Below, one piece after another: positions 25,548-35,270 of a DNA stretch of 64,000 nucleotides. Each line of letters starts with the position of its first letter. The stretch's first letter is position 1. Position numbers and translations under genes: made by a program. Under the pieces are notes generated by a model, which saw only the letters and a list, made by a program, of their open reading frames with translations, had not been told where the DNA came from and ran no database searches. The DNA comes from Cytobacillus oceanisediminis (GTDB lineage: Bacteria; Bacillota; Bacilli; Bacillales; Cytobacillaceae), in assembly GCF_007830235.1 (NCBI RefSeq), contig NZ_VLKI01000003.1, forward strand, positions 124,001-188,000, given 5' to 3'.

Positions 25548-26417
25548 TTAAGAGAAAAAGGCTTTAATAGCGTCGATAGCACTTGCAAAAAAACGCTTTA
25601 GGCTTTCTAAAAATCCTTGGCCTTCTTCACTTTCAAGATACTTGGAAATTTTATCTTTTGCTTGATTGAGCTGTTCGCCTACTTGATTCCAGTCGATATT
25701 CAGCTCTTTAAGTTTGTTAAATAAATCTATTAAACTTAAAATCTCTTGTTCAGTTAAAGTGATGCCTAGTTCCTTTGCTGCATTTTCGATAATGGTTCTT
25801 AGCTCTGCATCTGTCTCAGGAGCATTTTTCGCAATCTCTTCTTTAATCTTTGCAATTAAAGCAGCTGCATTCTCGGTACCTACCGAATCACCCAGCTTAG
25901 CTGTTTCAACCATTTCTTCGTTAGCTGCCTGCTTTACATCTTCGGGAATGGTTTTTTCGGCTGAAATTTCATAAGCCTTAATGATACCGGTTAATGCAGC
26001 GGTACCTGAAACAGGGGCAGGAGCTGTAATATAGATATCGGCATCCTTTACGCCTGCTGTAATAAGCGCATTAATATACATTTCATCGGTAACCCAGTTA
26101 ATATTCTTGGTCTCTACTTCGAGTCCAGAGCCAGGTTTTGCGATCGTGACCGCTGAAGATGAAATGGCCCTTGTTCCAATTAGTGCTTTGGAAATATAGT
26201 TTCCCAGGTATTTATGTTCTTCTTCATTTGAGACAGTAATAATAGTTGCATCTTTTGGAGCTTCCATCTCGGCAAGAAGCATATTTTTTTGTTCTTCCGA
26301 CAAGTTTTCTCCTAAAGTTACGATCATGTCACCTTCTGCCATGTCAGCAAATGCTTGCAATGGCAAAACAAATAGTAGCGAAATCATGAATATGGCAAGC
26401 AATTTATTCCATTTCAT
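25548..26417 (-). CDS. ypuA: YpuA, secreted DUF1002 protein
   Basis: A 289-residue exported protein: signal peptide (1-24, cleavage after QAFA), then a DUF1002 domain (GDMIVTLGENLSEEQK..., ISSSAVTIAKPGSGLEV, TDEMYINALITAGVKDADI, TGIIKAYE). The C-terminal part is helical and acidic. Very close to B. subtilis YpuA, function unknown and envelope-associated. Clear SD CAGGAGG. Convergent to lysA. Confidence 0.9.
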   Translation of the reverse strand: MKWNKLLAIFMISLLFVLPLQAFADMAEGDMIVTLGENLSEEQKNMLLAEMEAPKDATIITVSNEEEHKYLGNYISKALIGTRAISSSAVTIAKPGSGLEVETKNINWVTDEMYINALITAGVKDADIYITAPAPVSGTAALTGIIKAYEISAEKTIPEDVKQAANEEMVETAKLGDSVGTENAAALIAKIKEEIAKNAPETDAELRTIIENAAKELGITLTEQEILSLIDLFNKLKELNIDWNQVGEQLNQAKDKISKYLESEEGQGFLESLKRFFASAIDAIKAFFS

Positions 26418-26700
26418 TTTGTTTCCTCCTGGAGTAAAATATTAAAGCCATTTAGTTCAAGTTTTAGAAGCCTAAGAAGAGATACACCCTGTATTTCACT
26501 GCTTTTCATACAGAAGCAGAATGGCTTTACTTGATAATAGACGATTAAAAAATAGAAAAGGTTTCATAGGTTCCTTAACGAAACATTAGCTCAAAATTCC
26601 TAATTCAGCAAGCGGAATGGAATTATAAAAGAGAATAGTGTAAAATGAATGATAGTTTAGCGATAGGTTTGATATTGTAAAGTGGAGGCAGTAAATAATT

Positions 26701-26787
26701 ATGAAAAAAAGCAATTGGCTTCTTTTTATTTTATTGCTGGTGCTAAGTCTCGGCTGGGGGCTGGTTTACTGGTTTTTTATTGTATAA
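26701..26787 (+). CDS. Possible single-helix membrane peptide, 28 aa
   Basis: MKKSNWLLFILLLVLSLGWG and eight further residues: a basic start and one strongly hydrophobic helix, the usual shape of a small membrane protein. GTGGAGG lies 12 nt before the ATG, a little far. No family recognised. Confidence 0.45.
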   Translation: MKKSNWLLFILLLVLSLGWGLVYWFFIV

Positions 26788-26955
26788 TGATTGGTGCGGG
26801 TTAAGGGATAAAGGCAGGAAAACGGAAAGTAGCGAATTAGCCGGTTTTACCCGTAAAATAGCAACATTCAGCCTTAATACATATAATGGTAAGGGAAGTT
26901 TACAAAGTTAAAAAATTGGGAAAAATAGTTTATGATGTTTTTATTCAAATAATGA

Positions 26956-27356
<401 letters not shown>

Positions 27357-27359
27357 CAT

Positions 27360-27872
27360 TTATTTGTTTCTTTGCAGTGCTTCAAGCCGCTCTTTTATTA
27401 CCATGCTCCGATCCCTTTTTTTATGGCGGTGCACTAAATCATCATCCTTGAAGTTGCTATCGGCACACCATGTAAATCCCAGTCCGGAGCACATTTTTCT
27501 GCTTCTGGCTAGGAGAATTGGATCTTTAATGGGCAAATTATAGCTCTTGTATTTCCCGCCTGCCTTAATTATTTGCAGTCTATTTTTTAAATCCTCGATC
27601 AATTGGTCAGGCTCAAGCCCTAGCTTTGCCATTTCAGCTGGCTGGTTTTCCAGGATGCTAATTCCTTTCCGGAGGGTACGTTCTGCTCCCTTGACATTTT
27701 CTCGGCGATGATGATAAAAGGAAACTGCCATAAGGATAAGACCGACCCAGTGGGAGGTTTTATTATTCTTATCAACGCTCTTCCAGTATTCCTCAAGTAT
27801 TTCATGGCATTCAAAATAATCGCGATCTCCATGAAAATGGGTCAAAAACTTTATATAATCATCCGGATACAT
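27360..27872 (-). CDS. ypuF: YpuF, DUF309 protein
   Basis: A 170-residue helical protein with the DUF309 core: HFHGDRDYFECHEILEEYWK near residues 12-31, then LILMAVSFYHHRRENVKGAERTL, a repeat-like helical pair. The conserved His/Glu residues suggest a metal or ligand site but no activity is known. B. subtilis YpuF lies at the same place, between ribT and scpA. SD GGGAGTG. Confidence 0.87.
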   Translation of the reverse strand: MYPDDYIKFLTHFHGDRDYFECHEILEEYWKSVDKNNKTSHWVGLILMAVSFYHHRRENVKGAERTLRKGISILENQPAEMAKLGLEPDQLIEDLKNRLQIIKAGGKYKSYNLPIKDPILLARSRKMCSGLGFTWCADSNFKDDDLVHRHKKRDRSMVIKERLEALQRNK

Positions 27873-27981
27873 AGTTTCACTCCCTGCAAATTCTATCTAT
27901 ATTTTAACATATTGTCCGGAGGGATTTATGCTGAAAAATAAAAACCCGGAATCATCCGGGCTTTAAGCTAACTTAAATAAA

Positions 27982-28273
27982 GGCTCTTTTCTAAAAGATT
28001 GTTGTTTTTGAATAGGGTATAAGAGATAAACAAGGTGGTTGATTGCAGCGGAAGCTGCGAGATCCTCAGAAATGCATTCGCATTTCCTTCGTGCGGTGAT
28101 TATTCAAGGATGCTTAATCAAAGTCCTGCGGGAGCAGCGGGACAGGTGAGACCCCACAGGCGCAGTGCGCCGAGGAGGCTCAGCGCCCGCCCGCGGTTCG
28201 CTGAGCATCCTGGAGCGGAAATCAACCCCTACTCTCTTTTTATTAAATAGCAACAAAGTTTGCGAAAACAGCC
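27982..28273 (+). mobile_element. MITE-like repeat, copy G, type-2 ends, 8-bp TSD
   Basis: A 292-bp copy with a different terminus: left GGCTCTTTTCTAAAAGATTG, right AGCAACAAAGTTTGCG then AAAACAGCC. Perfect 8-bp duplication TAAATAAA (27974-27981 and 28274-28281). Inside it lies the same core as in the other copies, bounded by GGTTGATT and AATCAACC. It contains GGCGC-AGT-GCGCC and CTGAGCATCCTGGAGC. Confidence 0.9.
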
Positions 28274-28297
28274 TAAATAAAATACTTTTTTATGTTT

Positions 28298-28399
28298 TTA
28301 GAAGCACCAGGAAGCTCCCACAATGATCAATAAAATGAACAAAACAACAATCAAAGCAAACCCGGTTCCCCAGCAATCACCAATTCCAACATTAGACAT
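28298..28399 (-). CDS. YjcZ/SscA-type small sporulation protein, 33 aa
   Basis: MSNVGIGDCWGTGFALIVVL followed by FILLIIVGASWCF. Glycine-rich start and a FALIVVLFILLIIVGA helix are the hallmark of the YjcZ family of tiny spore-assembly membrane proteins. SD CAGGAGG, 7 nt from the ATG. A CATAGGATG with an AC element 17 nt upstream on the minus strand is a weak SigK-type promoter candidate. It lies just inside the right flank of repeat G. Confidence 0.85.
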   Translation of the reverse strand: MSNVGIGDCWGTGFALIVVLFILLIIVGASWCF

Positions 28400-28636
28400 A
28401 TTAAATACCTCCTGTTTATCTTTGGATTCCATACATCCTATGTAGGCATTAGCCGGAATGTTTGGGCGGATTCATTATTTTTTTGGGGATAATCGCGGAC
28501 AATCTAGACCATAGGGTTATTTTTCTATTGGATAACACTAATGAATAATCTATACTAGATATAGTCTTTTACCATGTTTGCAGGGAATCGAAATGGTAAT
28601 AAATTTAATTTTTATAGAAAAATTTGGTGGGAATTT

Positions 28637-29413
28637 ATGCAATATGATCATTATAATGTAAAGATTGATGCTTTTGAAGGGCCACTCGATTTGCTCCTTC
28701 ACCTTATCAACCGGCTGGAAATAGACATTTATGATATTCCGGTCTCAGAAATAACCGAGCAATATCTTTTATATATACATACAATGAAGGAACTTCAGCT
28801 TGATGTAGCGAGTGAATATCTTGTAATGGCTGCTACGCTTCTGGCTATAAAAAGCAAAATGCTGCTGCCGAAGCATGAAGAGGAAGAGCTGGAGGACGAA
28901 TTCGGAATGGATATGGAAGAAGATCCAAGGGATGAATTGGTTGAACGGCTTATTGAATATCGTAAATTTAAGGAAGCGGCAGATGAACTTAAAGAACGTG
29001 AACAGGAAAGAAGCTTAATGTTTACGAAACCGCCTGCCGACCTTTCGGATTTTATAAAGGATGCCCAGCCAGAAAGGGCAGAGTTGAACGTTAGCCTATA
29101 TGATATGCTTGGGGCTTTGCAGAAGTTATTGAGAAGGAAAAAGTTGCAAAGGCCTTTGTCTACTAAAATTGCCCGCCAGGAAATTCCCATTGAAAAGCGG
29201 ATGTCCGAAATTGTAGAGCAGCTAAAAAAGTTTAAGGGCAGGAAAAGCTTTAATGAACTATTTCCGGTACCTGACAGGGAACATATTGTTGTAACGTTTC
29301 TGGCGGTGCTGGAGTTAATCAAGCGCAGGGAAATACTGGTTGAACAGGATCAAAATTTTTCAGAAATCGTTGTGGCTTCCATGGAAGGAGGAGAAAAGCT
29401 TGGAGATTATTAA
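28637..29413 (+). CDS. scpA: Segregation and condensation protein A
   Basis: Kleisin subunit of the SMC-ScpAB condensin. The 258-residue product starts [20 protein letters not shown], the conserved kleisin N-terminus; acidic linker [16 protein letters not shown] near 85-100; C-terminal winged helix ([15 protein letters not shown]). ATG 28637 has GGTGGG 6 nt upstream; residues encoded further up are not conserved. scpB starts inside its 3' end. Confidence 0.93.
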   Translation: MQYDHYNVKIDAFEGPLDLLLHLINRLEIDIYDIPVSEITEQYLLYIHTMKELQLDVASEYLVMAATLLAIKSKMLLPKHEEEELEDEFGMDMEEDPRDELVERLIEYRKFKEAADELKEREQERSLMFTKPPADLSDFIKDAQPERAELNVSLYDMLGALQKLLRRKKLQRPLSTKIARQEIPIEKRMSEIVEQLKKFKGRKSFNELFPVPDREHIVVTFLAVLELIKRREILVEQDQNFSEIVVASMEGGEKLGDY

Positions 29414-29990
29414 TTGGAAGGGGATAGCAGAAAGCCTGCTGTTTGCAGCGGGAGATGAAGGCTTATCCCTCAAGCAAATTGCCCATGTTCTAGAGGTTGA
29501 GGAAAAACAGGCTCGTGAAATCATGGATGGCTTAATGGAAGATTACAATGACAATAGCACACGCGGGATTATGGTGGTTGAGCTTGCGGGCACGTTTCAG
29601 CTTGTAACAAAAAAAGAGTTCTCCGATTATTTAAAGAAGCTTGTGGAATCTCCTTCGGCTGCTACCTTATCACAGGCAGCGCTCGAAACCTTAGCTATTA
29701 TTGCCTATAGGCAGCCGATAACAAGAACAGAGATTGAAGAGATACGGGGAGTTAAGACCGAAAGGCCCCTCCAGACACTCGCTGCAAAAGCGCTAATCAA
29801 AGAAGTTGGACGGGCAGAAGGTACCGGACGTGCATACTTGTATGGGACGACAAAGGAATTCCTCGATTATTTTGGACTTAAGAGTATTGAAGAACTCCCG
29901 CCGCTTCCAGATAAAGTAAGTGAAGAAGAGGATTCTTTCCAGGAAGAAGCTGACCTATTCTTTGAAAAGTTTCAGGAGATTGATTCTTGA
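29400..29990 (+). CDS. scpB: Segregation and condensation protein B
   Basis: Winged-helix dimer that binds the ScpA linker in the SMC complex. The 196-residue product matches B. subtilis ScpB, including [43 protein letters not shown] and an [10 protein letters not shown] tail. Start TTG 29400 is 8 nt after AGGAGG, overlapping scpA by 14 nt; translational coupling is likely. An upstream in-frame ATG lacks homology. Confidence 0.93.
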   Translation: MEIINWKGIAESLLFAAGDEGLSLKQIAHVLEVEEKQAREIMDGLMEDYNDNSTRGIMVVELAGTFQLVTKKEFSDYLKKLVESPSAATLSQAALETLAIIAYRQPITRTEIEEIRGVKTERPLQTLAAKALIKEVGRAEGTGRAYLYGTTKEFLDYFGLKSIEELPPLPDKVSEEEDSFQEEADLFFEKFQEIDS

Positions 29991-30109
29991 GTTTTCTGAC
30001 ACATTACAATGGAAGTATGGTAAAATAAACTTAAATTTTTCCCTTTTCTTTTCTAAATAGCTGTTATACATAATTTGTGATAACCACCGAGGGATTAGGA
30101 GGGTTTTAC

Positions 30110-30529
30110 TTGCTAATTAAATATTGCAGGGGATACGAACTGGAAAAAGAAAAGCCGAACACATCTGAAGACTTCTTTAATCGAAGTGAAGTTGTGTTTG
30201 AAGAAGATGGACAGGAAAAGACCTTTCATGTTTTATATGTCCGCTTTTTTGATGAATCCATGAATGAGTTTACACCATATGAGAGTGATCCGATCTTTGC
30301 TGCGGGTTCCAGAGAAGTGGAATTCAAGGATATTGTTGCACTTTCATGTTTATTAAAAAATCCGGGTTTCCGGCACCGCAAACGAATTTATATTAATTCA
30401 AAGGCTGACTTTGCATCCTATTTTCAGGATCTTGACTTTTCCAAGCTTCCCTCTATTTTTGAGGCACTGGAGAATAAAAAATCCTATGATATGCGATCTC
30501 CTTTAGAATTTATTATTCAACCGCAATAA
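30110..30529 (+). CDS. Uncharacterised protein, 139 aa
   Basis: I do not recognise this family. The product is soluble and acidic: LLIKYCRGYELEKEK, RSEVVFEEDGQEKTFHVLYVRFFDESMNEF, HRKRIYINSKADFASYFQDL. Charge and hydrophobicity pattern suggest an alpha/beta fold with no signal or membrane segment. TTG 30110 follows TAGGAGGG by 6 nt, a much better start than the ATG at 30077. It sits between scpB and ypuI, where B. subtilis has no counterpart as far as I recall. Confidence 0.75.
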   Translation: MLIKYCRGYELEKEKPNTSEDFFNRSEVVFEEDGQEKTFHVLYVRFFDESMNEFTPYESDPIFAAGSREVEFKDIVALSCLLKNPGFRHRKRIYINSKADFASYFQDLDFSKLPSIFEALENKKSYDMRSPLEFIIQPQ

Positions 30530-30560
30530 TAGCCAGTGTACAAATATGGGGGTGTAATAA

Positions 30561-31049
30561 TTGGGAAATTCAATCGTTAAATCACAAATGGAAGATGTGA
30601 AAAATTTCCTCGGTAATAGCGTTAAAGTTTTTGAAGACTTTCTAAATAATACAACTATTAAGGACTTGGAGGCAGAAAAACAGGGAAATGTGGATTATTA
30701 CAAGAGTATCCTATCCCATGTTAGAAAGCTGCTTGTCTTTTGTGAAGAAGGGCTCGATACCTGCAACATTATTTCGAAAAGCGACCCTTTCCAAAAAGGT
30801 GCTGCCGAGAAAACTCTATATCGAATCTATCATCAATGCATTGAAGAGTTTTTCTCTCCTAAAAATGATGCATGGTTCGAGAATAGCCGTTCAGCTTATA
30901 CAGGCAAAAACTCCATTCAGTTCCATGAGGAAGTTCCTGACAGCCTAAAAGCTGTTTTCCGTCAATTAGAAGGAGAGTTCCAAAGGATTAGAGAAGAGCT
31001 TGAATATTACGAAACAGATTACCGTACAAAAATGATTCAATCTAAATAA
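30561..31049 (+). CDS. ypuI: YpuI, DUF3907 protein
   Basis: A 162-residue helical protein, MGNSIVKSQMEDVKNFLGNS..., equivalent to B. subtilis YpuI (SD GGGGGTG, TTG start). Conserved segments include YYKSILSHVRKLLVFCEEGL and the C-terminal REELEYYETDYRTK. No catalytic motif. Function unknown; it lies upstream of the sporulation genes dacB-spmAB, though sodF is interposed here. Confidence 0.87.
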   Translation: MGNSIVKSQMEDVKNFLGNSVKVFEDFLNNTTIKDLEAEKQGNVDYYKSILSHVRKLLVFCEEGLDTCNIISKSDPFQKGAAEKTLYRIYHQCIEEFFSPKNDAWFENSRSAYTGKNSIQFHEEVPDSLKAVFRQLEGEFQRIREELEYYETDYRTKMIQSK

Positions 31050-31058
31050 AAGTGTAAA

Positions 31059-31091
31059 GAAAGAACAGCAGCCTGCTGTTCTTTTTTTTAT
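31059..31091 (+). terminator. Terminator after ypuI
   Basis: AAGAACAGCA/TGCTGTTCTT with loop GCC, then eight T residues. Confidence 0.88.
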
Positions 31092-31399
31092 GGTCTGGAT
31101 TTTGGCGAAAAAAAATACTCAGTGTAAAGCCTGTAAGCAAATCTGAAAATAGCTTTGAACCGGTTGGATGACGCAATAACATTAAACGACGATGCAAAAA
31201 TTAGCAGGGAAGACGTAGTTACAACTCGAAAAGACACAGCTCCAAAAGAAGCAAACCAAACGGAAACGTGCTCATTTTAGGTCTTTAAACTCAATTGCCA
31301 AACCTCGGCGTAGCCTTTCTAATATTCCTAGGCAATCGTACAAACATGCGCTCATACAAATAGAAAGGGAGTCAAATAAGGAAGGTAGTGAGGGATCGT
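31092..31399. other. Long leader or intergenic region before sodF
   Basis: About 300 bp without a gene. Neither strand holds a supported frame. CATACAAA at about 31355 resembles a SigE -10 but has no partner at the right distance. No repeat family member seen. Confidence 0.5.
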
Positions 31400-32290
31400 A
31401 TGGGCAAAATGGAAGACTACATCAAAGAAGTGTCACAATGGAACAAGGAGTTGAGAGATTTTTTGGAATCAGAGGACGTTGATAAAAATAATGAACTTTG
31501 GCATAGGCTGGATAATTTTACGGACATAATGGAAGGAATTGCAGGCCCGCTTGATATTCAAGAGCTGGAAAAAATTCAGGAACAGGTGGATGGGCTGCAT
31601 TCTGACATGGAGAATTATTTTACAAATAGGCAGCGGGTGGGGAATATCTATATGAATGAACCTTATATCGCTGCAGGCAAACATGTTCTGCCTCCGCTGC
31701 CTTATGACTATAAGGCACTGGAACCCCATATTTCAGGCGAAATCATGAAGCTCCATCATGACAAGCATCATCAATCCTATGTGGACGGATTAAATAAAGC
31801 CGAAAATATGCTGCAAATTGCAAGGGATAAAGGTGATTACAATCTTGTAAAACATTGGTCCCGCGAACTGGCTTTTCATGGTTCAGGGCACTATCTCCAT
31901 ACGATTTTTTGGAATAACATGAATCCAAAGGGTGGCGGGAAACCATCTGGGGCTTTATTGAAAGAGATCAATAAATACTTTGGAAGCTTTGATCGGTTCA
32001 AGGCTCATTTTTCTGAGGCAGCCAAGCAGGTCGAAGGTGTAGGCTGGGCACTTCTTGTGTGGTCGCCAAGGGCCCGCAGGCTTGAAATTCTTCAGTCAGA
32101 AAGGCATATGCTCCTGACCCAATGGGATACGATTCCATTGCTTGTTTTGGATGTATGGGAACATGCTTATTATCTTCAATACAAAAACAATCGCGGCGAT
32201 TATGTGAAGAACTGGTGGAATGTTGTGAACTGGAAGGATGTAGAGGACCGATACCTGAAGGCATCAGAACTGAAATGGAAGCCATTTTGA
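31400..32290 (+). CDS. sodF: SodF-type Fe/Mn superoxide dismutase with N-terminal extension
   Basis: Dismutates superoxide. The C-terminal 200 residues are a complete Fe/Mn SOD: metal ligands His in LHHDKHHQSYV and in GSGHYLHTIFW, Asp and His in VLDVWEHAYYLQY. About 90 extra N-terminal residues, helical and acidic (EDYIKEVSQWNKELRDFLES...), precede it, as in B. subtilis SodF. GAGGG lies 5 nt before ATG 31400; a GTG at 31388 is badly spaced. No signal peptide. Placed between ypuI and dacB. Confidence 0.9.
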   Translation: MGKMEDYIKEVSQWNKELRDFLESEDVDKNNELWHRLDNFTDIMEGIAGPLDIQELEKIQEQVDGLHSDMENYFTNRQRVGNIYMNEPYIAAGKHVLPPLPYDYKALEPHISGEIMKLHHDKHHQSYVDGLNKAENMLQIARDKGDYNLVKHWSRELAFHGSGHYLHTIFWNNMNPKGGGKPSGALLKEINKYFGSFDRFKAHFSEAAKQVEGVGWALLVWSPRARRLEILQSERHMLLTQWDTIPLLVLDVWEHAYYLQYKNNRGDYVKNWWNVVNWKDVEDRYLKASELKWKPF

Positions 32291-32298
32291 ATAAGTAA

Positions 32299-32334
32299 AC
32301 GGGAAACAGAAAATGCTGTTTCCCGTCTTTTTTT
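32299..32334 (+). terminator. Terminator after sodF
   Basis: An 11-bp perfect stem ACGGGAAACAG/CTGTTTCCCGT, loop AAAATG, then CTTTTTTT. Confidence 0.9.
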
Positions 32335-32343
32335 AAAAGCTTT

Positions 32344-32520
32344 TTTGATTGGAGCGGAAGGCGCGGCTCCTCGAAAATGCATTCGCATTTTCTTCGTGCG
32401 GTGTTTATTTGGGGATACTGGTTCAATGTCCTGCGAGCACTGGGAACCCCGCATGGCGATCGGCGCCGAGGAGCGTCGGATCGCCCGGGAAAAGCGAGCT
32501 TCCAGAGTGGAAATCAACAG
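32344..32520 (+). mobile_element. MITE-like repeat, copy H, ends worn
   Basis: A 177-bp copy that has lost both outer terminal repeats. It retains TTTGATTGGAGCGGAAGG at the left, AAATGCATTCGCATTT, TTCTTCGTGCGGTG, GAGGAGCGTCGGA and GTGGAAATCAACAG at the right. It sits between the sodF terminator and the dacB promoter. Confidence 0.8.
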
Positions 32521-32589
32521 AAAAGGTCTTTGAAAAAAGGACAAGCTTCTATGTACTGCAAATAGCATCAGGGCAAGTTTTACTTAATA

Positions 32590-32618
32590 GTCATATCACT
32601 ACTTGTCCTGCATAAACT
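32590..32618 (+). promoter_or_regulatory. SigE-type promoter of dacB-spmAB
   Basis: GTCATATC, 13 nt, CATAAACT. Seven of eight to the SigE -10 and a near-perfect -35, with the same spacing as the spoIIM promoter in this window. The leader to dacB is about 110 nt. Confidence 0.72.
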
Positions 32619-32738
32619 TGTACAAACAAAAGAAAAGCAAATCGGCATCCTTCTCGAGCAAAATTTTTATTATGAAATGAGTTTCCCGAGCTTTTCTGAG
32701 AAAATAGACATCCATAAAAGGAGACGGGGTTTTGTGCA

Positions 32739-33890
32739 ATGAAAATCTTACACAGGCTGATGGCCATAACGTTAGTTGCCGGATTGGTAATCATGAATAT
32801 TCCGCAGAGGGCAGAAGCTTCTGTTTCAGTTAGTGCTCGAAGCGCTATATTAATGGAGCAAGATTCAGGGCGCATCCTTTATGAGAAGGAAGCAAATAAA
32901 GTCAGAAGAATTGCGAGTATTACAAAAATCATGACTGCCATTCTGGCGATAGAATCCGGAAAGATGGATGAAATGGTTAAAGTCAGTGATCGGGCTGTAA
33001 GAGCTGAAGGTTCATCGATTTATCTGCAGCCGGGTGAAAAAATAAAGCTTGAGGACTTGGTATACGGACTAATGCTTCGTTCAGGGAATGATTCTGCAGT
33101 TGCCATTGCAGAGCATGTTGGCGGGAGCCTGGAAGGATTTAGCTTTTTAATGAACCAAAAAGCAGAAGAAATTGGTATGAAAAATACCCATTTTGCCAAT
33201 CCTCATGGGCTAGATGACCATGAGGACCATTATTCAACAGCCTATGACATGGCTTTGTTAACAAGATACGCCATGAAAAATGAAATGTACCAACAGATTG
33301 CAGGTACGGAAGTGCACAGGGCTCCAAATCCGAATGAAAGCTGGGACAGAGTGTGGAAAAACAAGAACAGGCTGTTGACAGAGTTATATGAGTATTGCAC
33401 CGGCGGAAAGACAGGTTATACGAAACGGGCAAAGAGAACCCTTGTCACTACTGCTTCGAAAGGTAATTTGAACCTGATAGCTGTAACCTTAAATGGACCT
33501 GATGATTGGGACGACCATATTAATATGTATGAGACTGCATTTAAAACTTATGATGTCGTAGAGGTTCTGCCTAAAGGGATTATTAAGGATGTAGAAAATG
33601 ATTTTTATAAAAATAAAGTTTATTTGAAACAAGCATATAACTACCCAGTGACAAAAGAAGAAAAAAATCAGTTTGAAATTGACCTCAATCTTCAAAAGCC
33701 TAAGGAAGAGTGGGAAGACAGCCGGGAAATACCGGAAGTTGTAGGACAGGCAACCGTCTATTTTGATAACCAGCCTGTAAAAAAACTTCCTATATATTTT
33801 AAATTGGAAAAAATAAAAGAAGATAAGTCTCTATTAGACTATTTTAGGAGTCTGTTTACTTCCATCGCCGGAGTGAACAAAAATGGTTAA
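32739..33890 (+). CDS. dacB: D-alanyl-D-alanine carboxypeptidase DacB (PBP5*)
   Basis: Sporulation-specific carboxypeptidase that limits cortex cross-linking. The 383-residue protein has a signal peptide (1-28), SxxK with Ser60 and Lys63 (ASITKI), SGN in LRSGNDSA, KTG in GGKTGYTKRAKR, and a C-terminal membrane-association region. SD AAGGAGACGGGG. A SigE-type promoter is upstream, and spmA-spmB overlap or follow, giving the dacB operon order of B. subtilis. Confidence 0.94.
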   Translation: MKILHRLMAITLVAGLVIMNIPQRAEASVSVSARSAILMEQDSGRILYEKEANKVRRIASITKIMTAILAIESGKMDEMVKVSDRAVRAEGSSIYLQPGEKIKLEDLVYGLMLRSGNDSAVAIAEHVGGSLEGFSFLMNQKAEEIGMKNTHFANPHGLDDHEDHYSTAYDMALLTRYAMKNEMYQQIAGTEVHRAPNPNESWDRVWKNKNRLLTELYEYCTGGKTGYTKRAKRTLVTTASKGNLNLIAVTLNGPDDWDDHINMYETAFKTYDVVEVLPKGIIKDVENDFYKNKVYLKQAYNYPVTKEEKNQFEIDLNLQKPKEEWEDSREIPEVVGQATVYFDNQPVKKLPIYFKLEKIKEDKSLLDYFRSLFTSIAGVNKNG

Positions 33891-34470
33891 TATTATTTGG
33901 GTAATGCTAACTGCTATTGGTATCCTTTTTGCGATGATTAATGGCACCATGAATGAAGTAAATGAAGCGATTTTTAATGGTGCAAAAGAAGCGGTCACAT
34001 TATGTATCGGGTTGATCAGCATCCTTGTTTTTTGGCTTGGCATGATGAGAATTGCTGAGGATGCCGGACTGTTAAAAAAGCTGGCAGCCCTTTTCAGGCC
34101 GATTGTAAAAAGGCTTTTTCCAGAGGTTCCAAATGACCATCCGGCAATGGGATATATACTTTCCAATATGATGGCCAATATGTTTGGCCTTGGAAATGCT
34201 GCGACACCGCTTGGCATTAAAGCTATGGAGGAACTCAAAGAATTGAATGGGGGCAAAAATGAAGCGAGCCGGTCAATGATTACCTTTTTGGCTATCAATA
34301 CTTCCAGCCTCACTTTAATACCTACAACAGTGATAGCGATCCGGATGAATTATGACTCCGCCTCTCCGACTGATATCGTGGGACCTACTTTAGTGGCTAC
34401 CTTTTGCTCTACATTGGCGGCAATAATGATCGACCGTTATTTCTATTATCGAAGAACCCGTAAAGGATGA
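33883..34470 (+). CDS. spmA: Spore maturation protein A
   Basis: A 195-residue membrane protein with nucleoside-gate-like helices, needed with SpmB for full spore core dehydration. Conserved NMMANMFGLGNAATPLG and LAINTSSLTLIPTTVIAIR. Overlaps the end of dacB by 8 nt. Confidence 0.92.
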   Translation: MVNIIWVMLTAIGILFAMINGTMNEVNEAIFNGAKEAVTLCIGLISILVFWLGMMRIAEDAGLLKKLAALFRPIVKRLFPEVPNDHPAMGYILSNMMANMFGLGNAATPLGIKAMEELKELNGGKNEASRSMITFLAINTSSLTLIPTTVIAIRMNYDSASPTDIVGPTLVATFCSTLAAIMIDRYFYYRRTRKG

Positions 34471-34477
34471 GGTATAA

Positions 34478-35014
34478 ATGGAGATCGTATCGGTTATCTC
34501 ACTCTGGTTTATTCCAGTTTTAATAGGTTTTATATTACTATATGGTACCTTTAAACGGGTTCCTACATATGAAAGTTTCGTAGAAGGCGGAAAAGAAGGC
34601 ATTAAAATTGCGGTATCGATTATTCCTTTCCTCGTCGGCATGCTTGTAGCCATCTCGGTTTTCAGGGCGTCTGGAGCTCTTGAATATTTTATGGATTATA
34701 TCAGACCGGGACTTGAAGCAATCGGCGTTCCTCCAGATATTGTGCCTTTGGCTATTATTCGTCCCATTTCCGGAACTGCTGCACTGGGGATGACCAGCGA
34801 TTTAATAGCGGTCCATGGACCGGACTCTTTTGTTGGAAGGCTTGCTTCAGTCCTGCAGGGAAGTACGGATACGACCTTCTATGTATTAACCGTTTATTTT
34901 GGGGCGATTGGAATCAAGAAAATGGGGGATGCTTTAAAAGTTGGCCTGCTTGCCGATTTGGCGGGTATCATTGCTGCAATTATTGTTGTAACGCTTGTGT
35001 TTGGAAGTGTATAA
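34478..35014 (+). CDS. spmB: Spore maturation protein B
   Basis: A 178-residue membrane partner of SpmA with conserved LVAISVFRASGALE, RPISGTAALGMTSDL and QGSTDTTFYVLTVYFGA segments. Mutants of spmA/spmB in related species make poorly heat-resistant spores. SD AGGATGAGG, 7 nt after spmA. A terminator follows at 35083. Confidence 0.92.
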   Translation: MEIVSVISLWFIPVLIGFILLYGTFKRVPTYESFVEGGKEGIKIAVSIIPFLVGMLVAISVFRASGALEYFMDYIRPGLEAIGVPPDIVPLAIIRPISGTAALGMTSDLIAVHGPDSFVGRLASVLQGSTDTTFYVLTVYFGAIGIKKMGDALKVGLLADLAGIIAAIIVVTLVFGSV

Positions 35015-35082
35015 GATTCTGCTGTTTTCCTGGCCGGGGAATTTTTAGGAAATTAATATGTTCTTAATAAATCAGTATTATA

Positions 35083-35118
35083 AAGAAGATACCTGCTGAA
35101 GGTATCTTCTTTGCTTTT
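35083..35118 (+). terminator. Terminator after spmB
   Basis: AGAAGATACC/GGTATCTTCT, loop TGCTGAA, then TTGCTTTT. Confidence 0.8.
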
Positions 35119-35270
35119 GGGCTGTTATTCGAACTTGCAGTCTAATACCCCTTGCTGTGAACTCACTTTATTTAATCAAGGTTGCTTTGAAAACATGGCG
35201 AATTGTGTCATAATTCATTAGGAGTGAAAAAGGAATGAAAATCTGTTATTAAATCTATGAGGTGACATAA

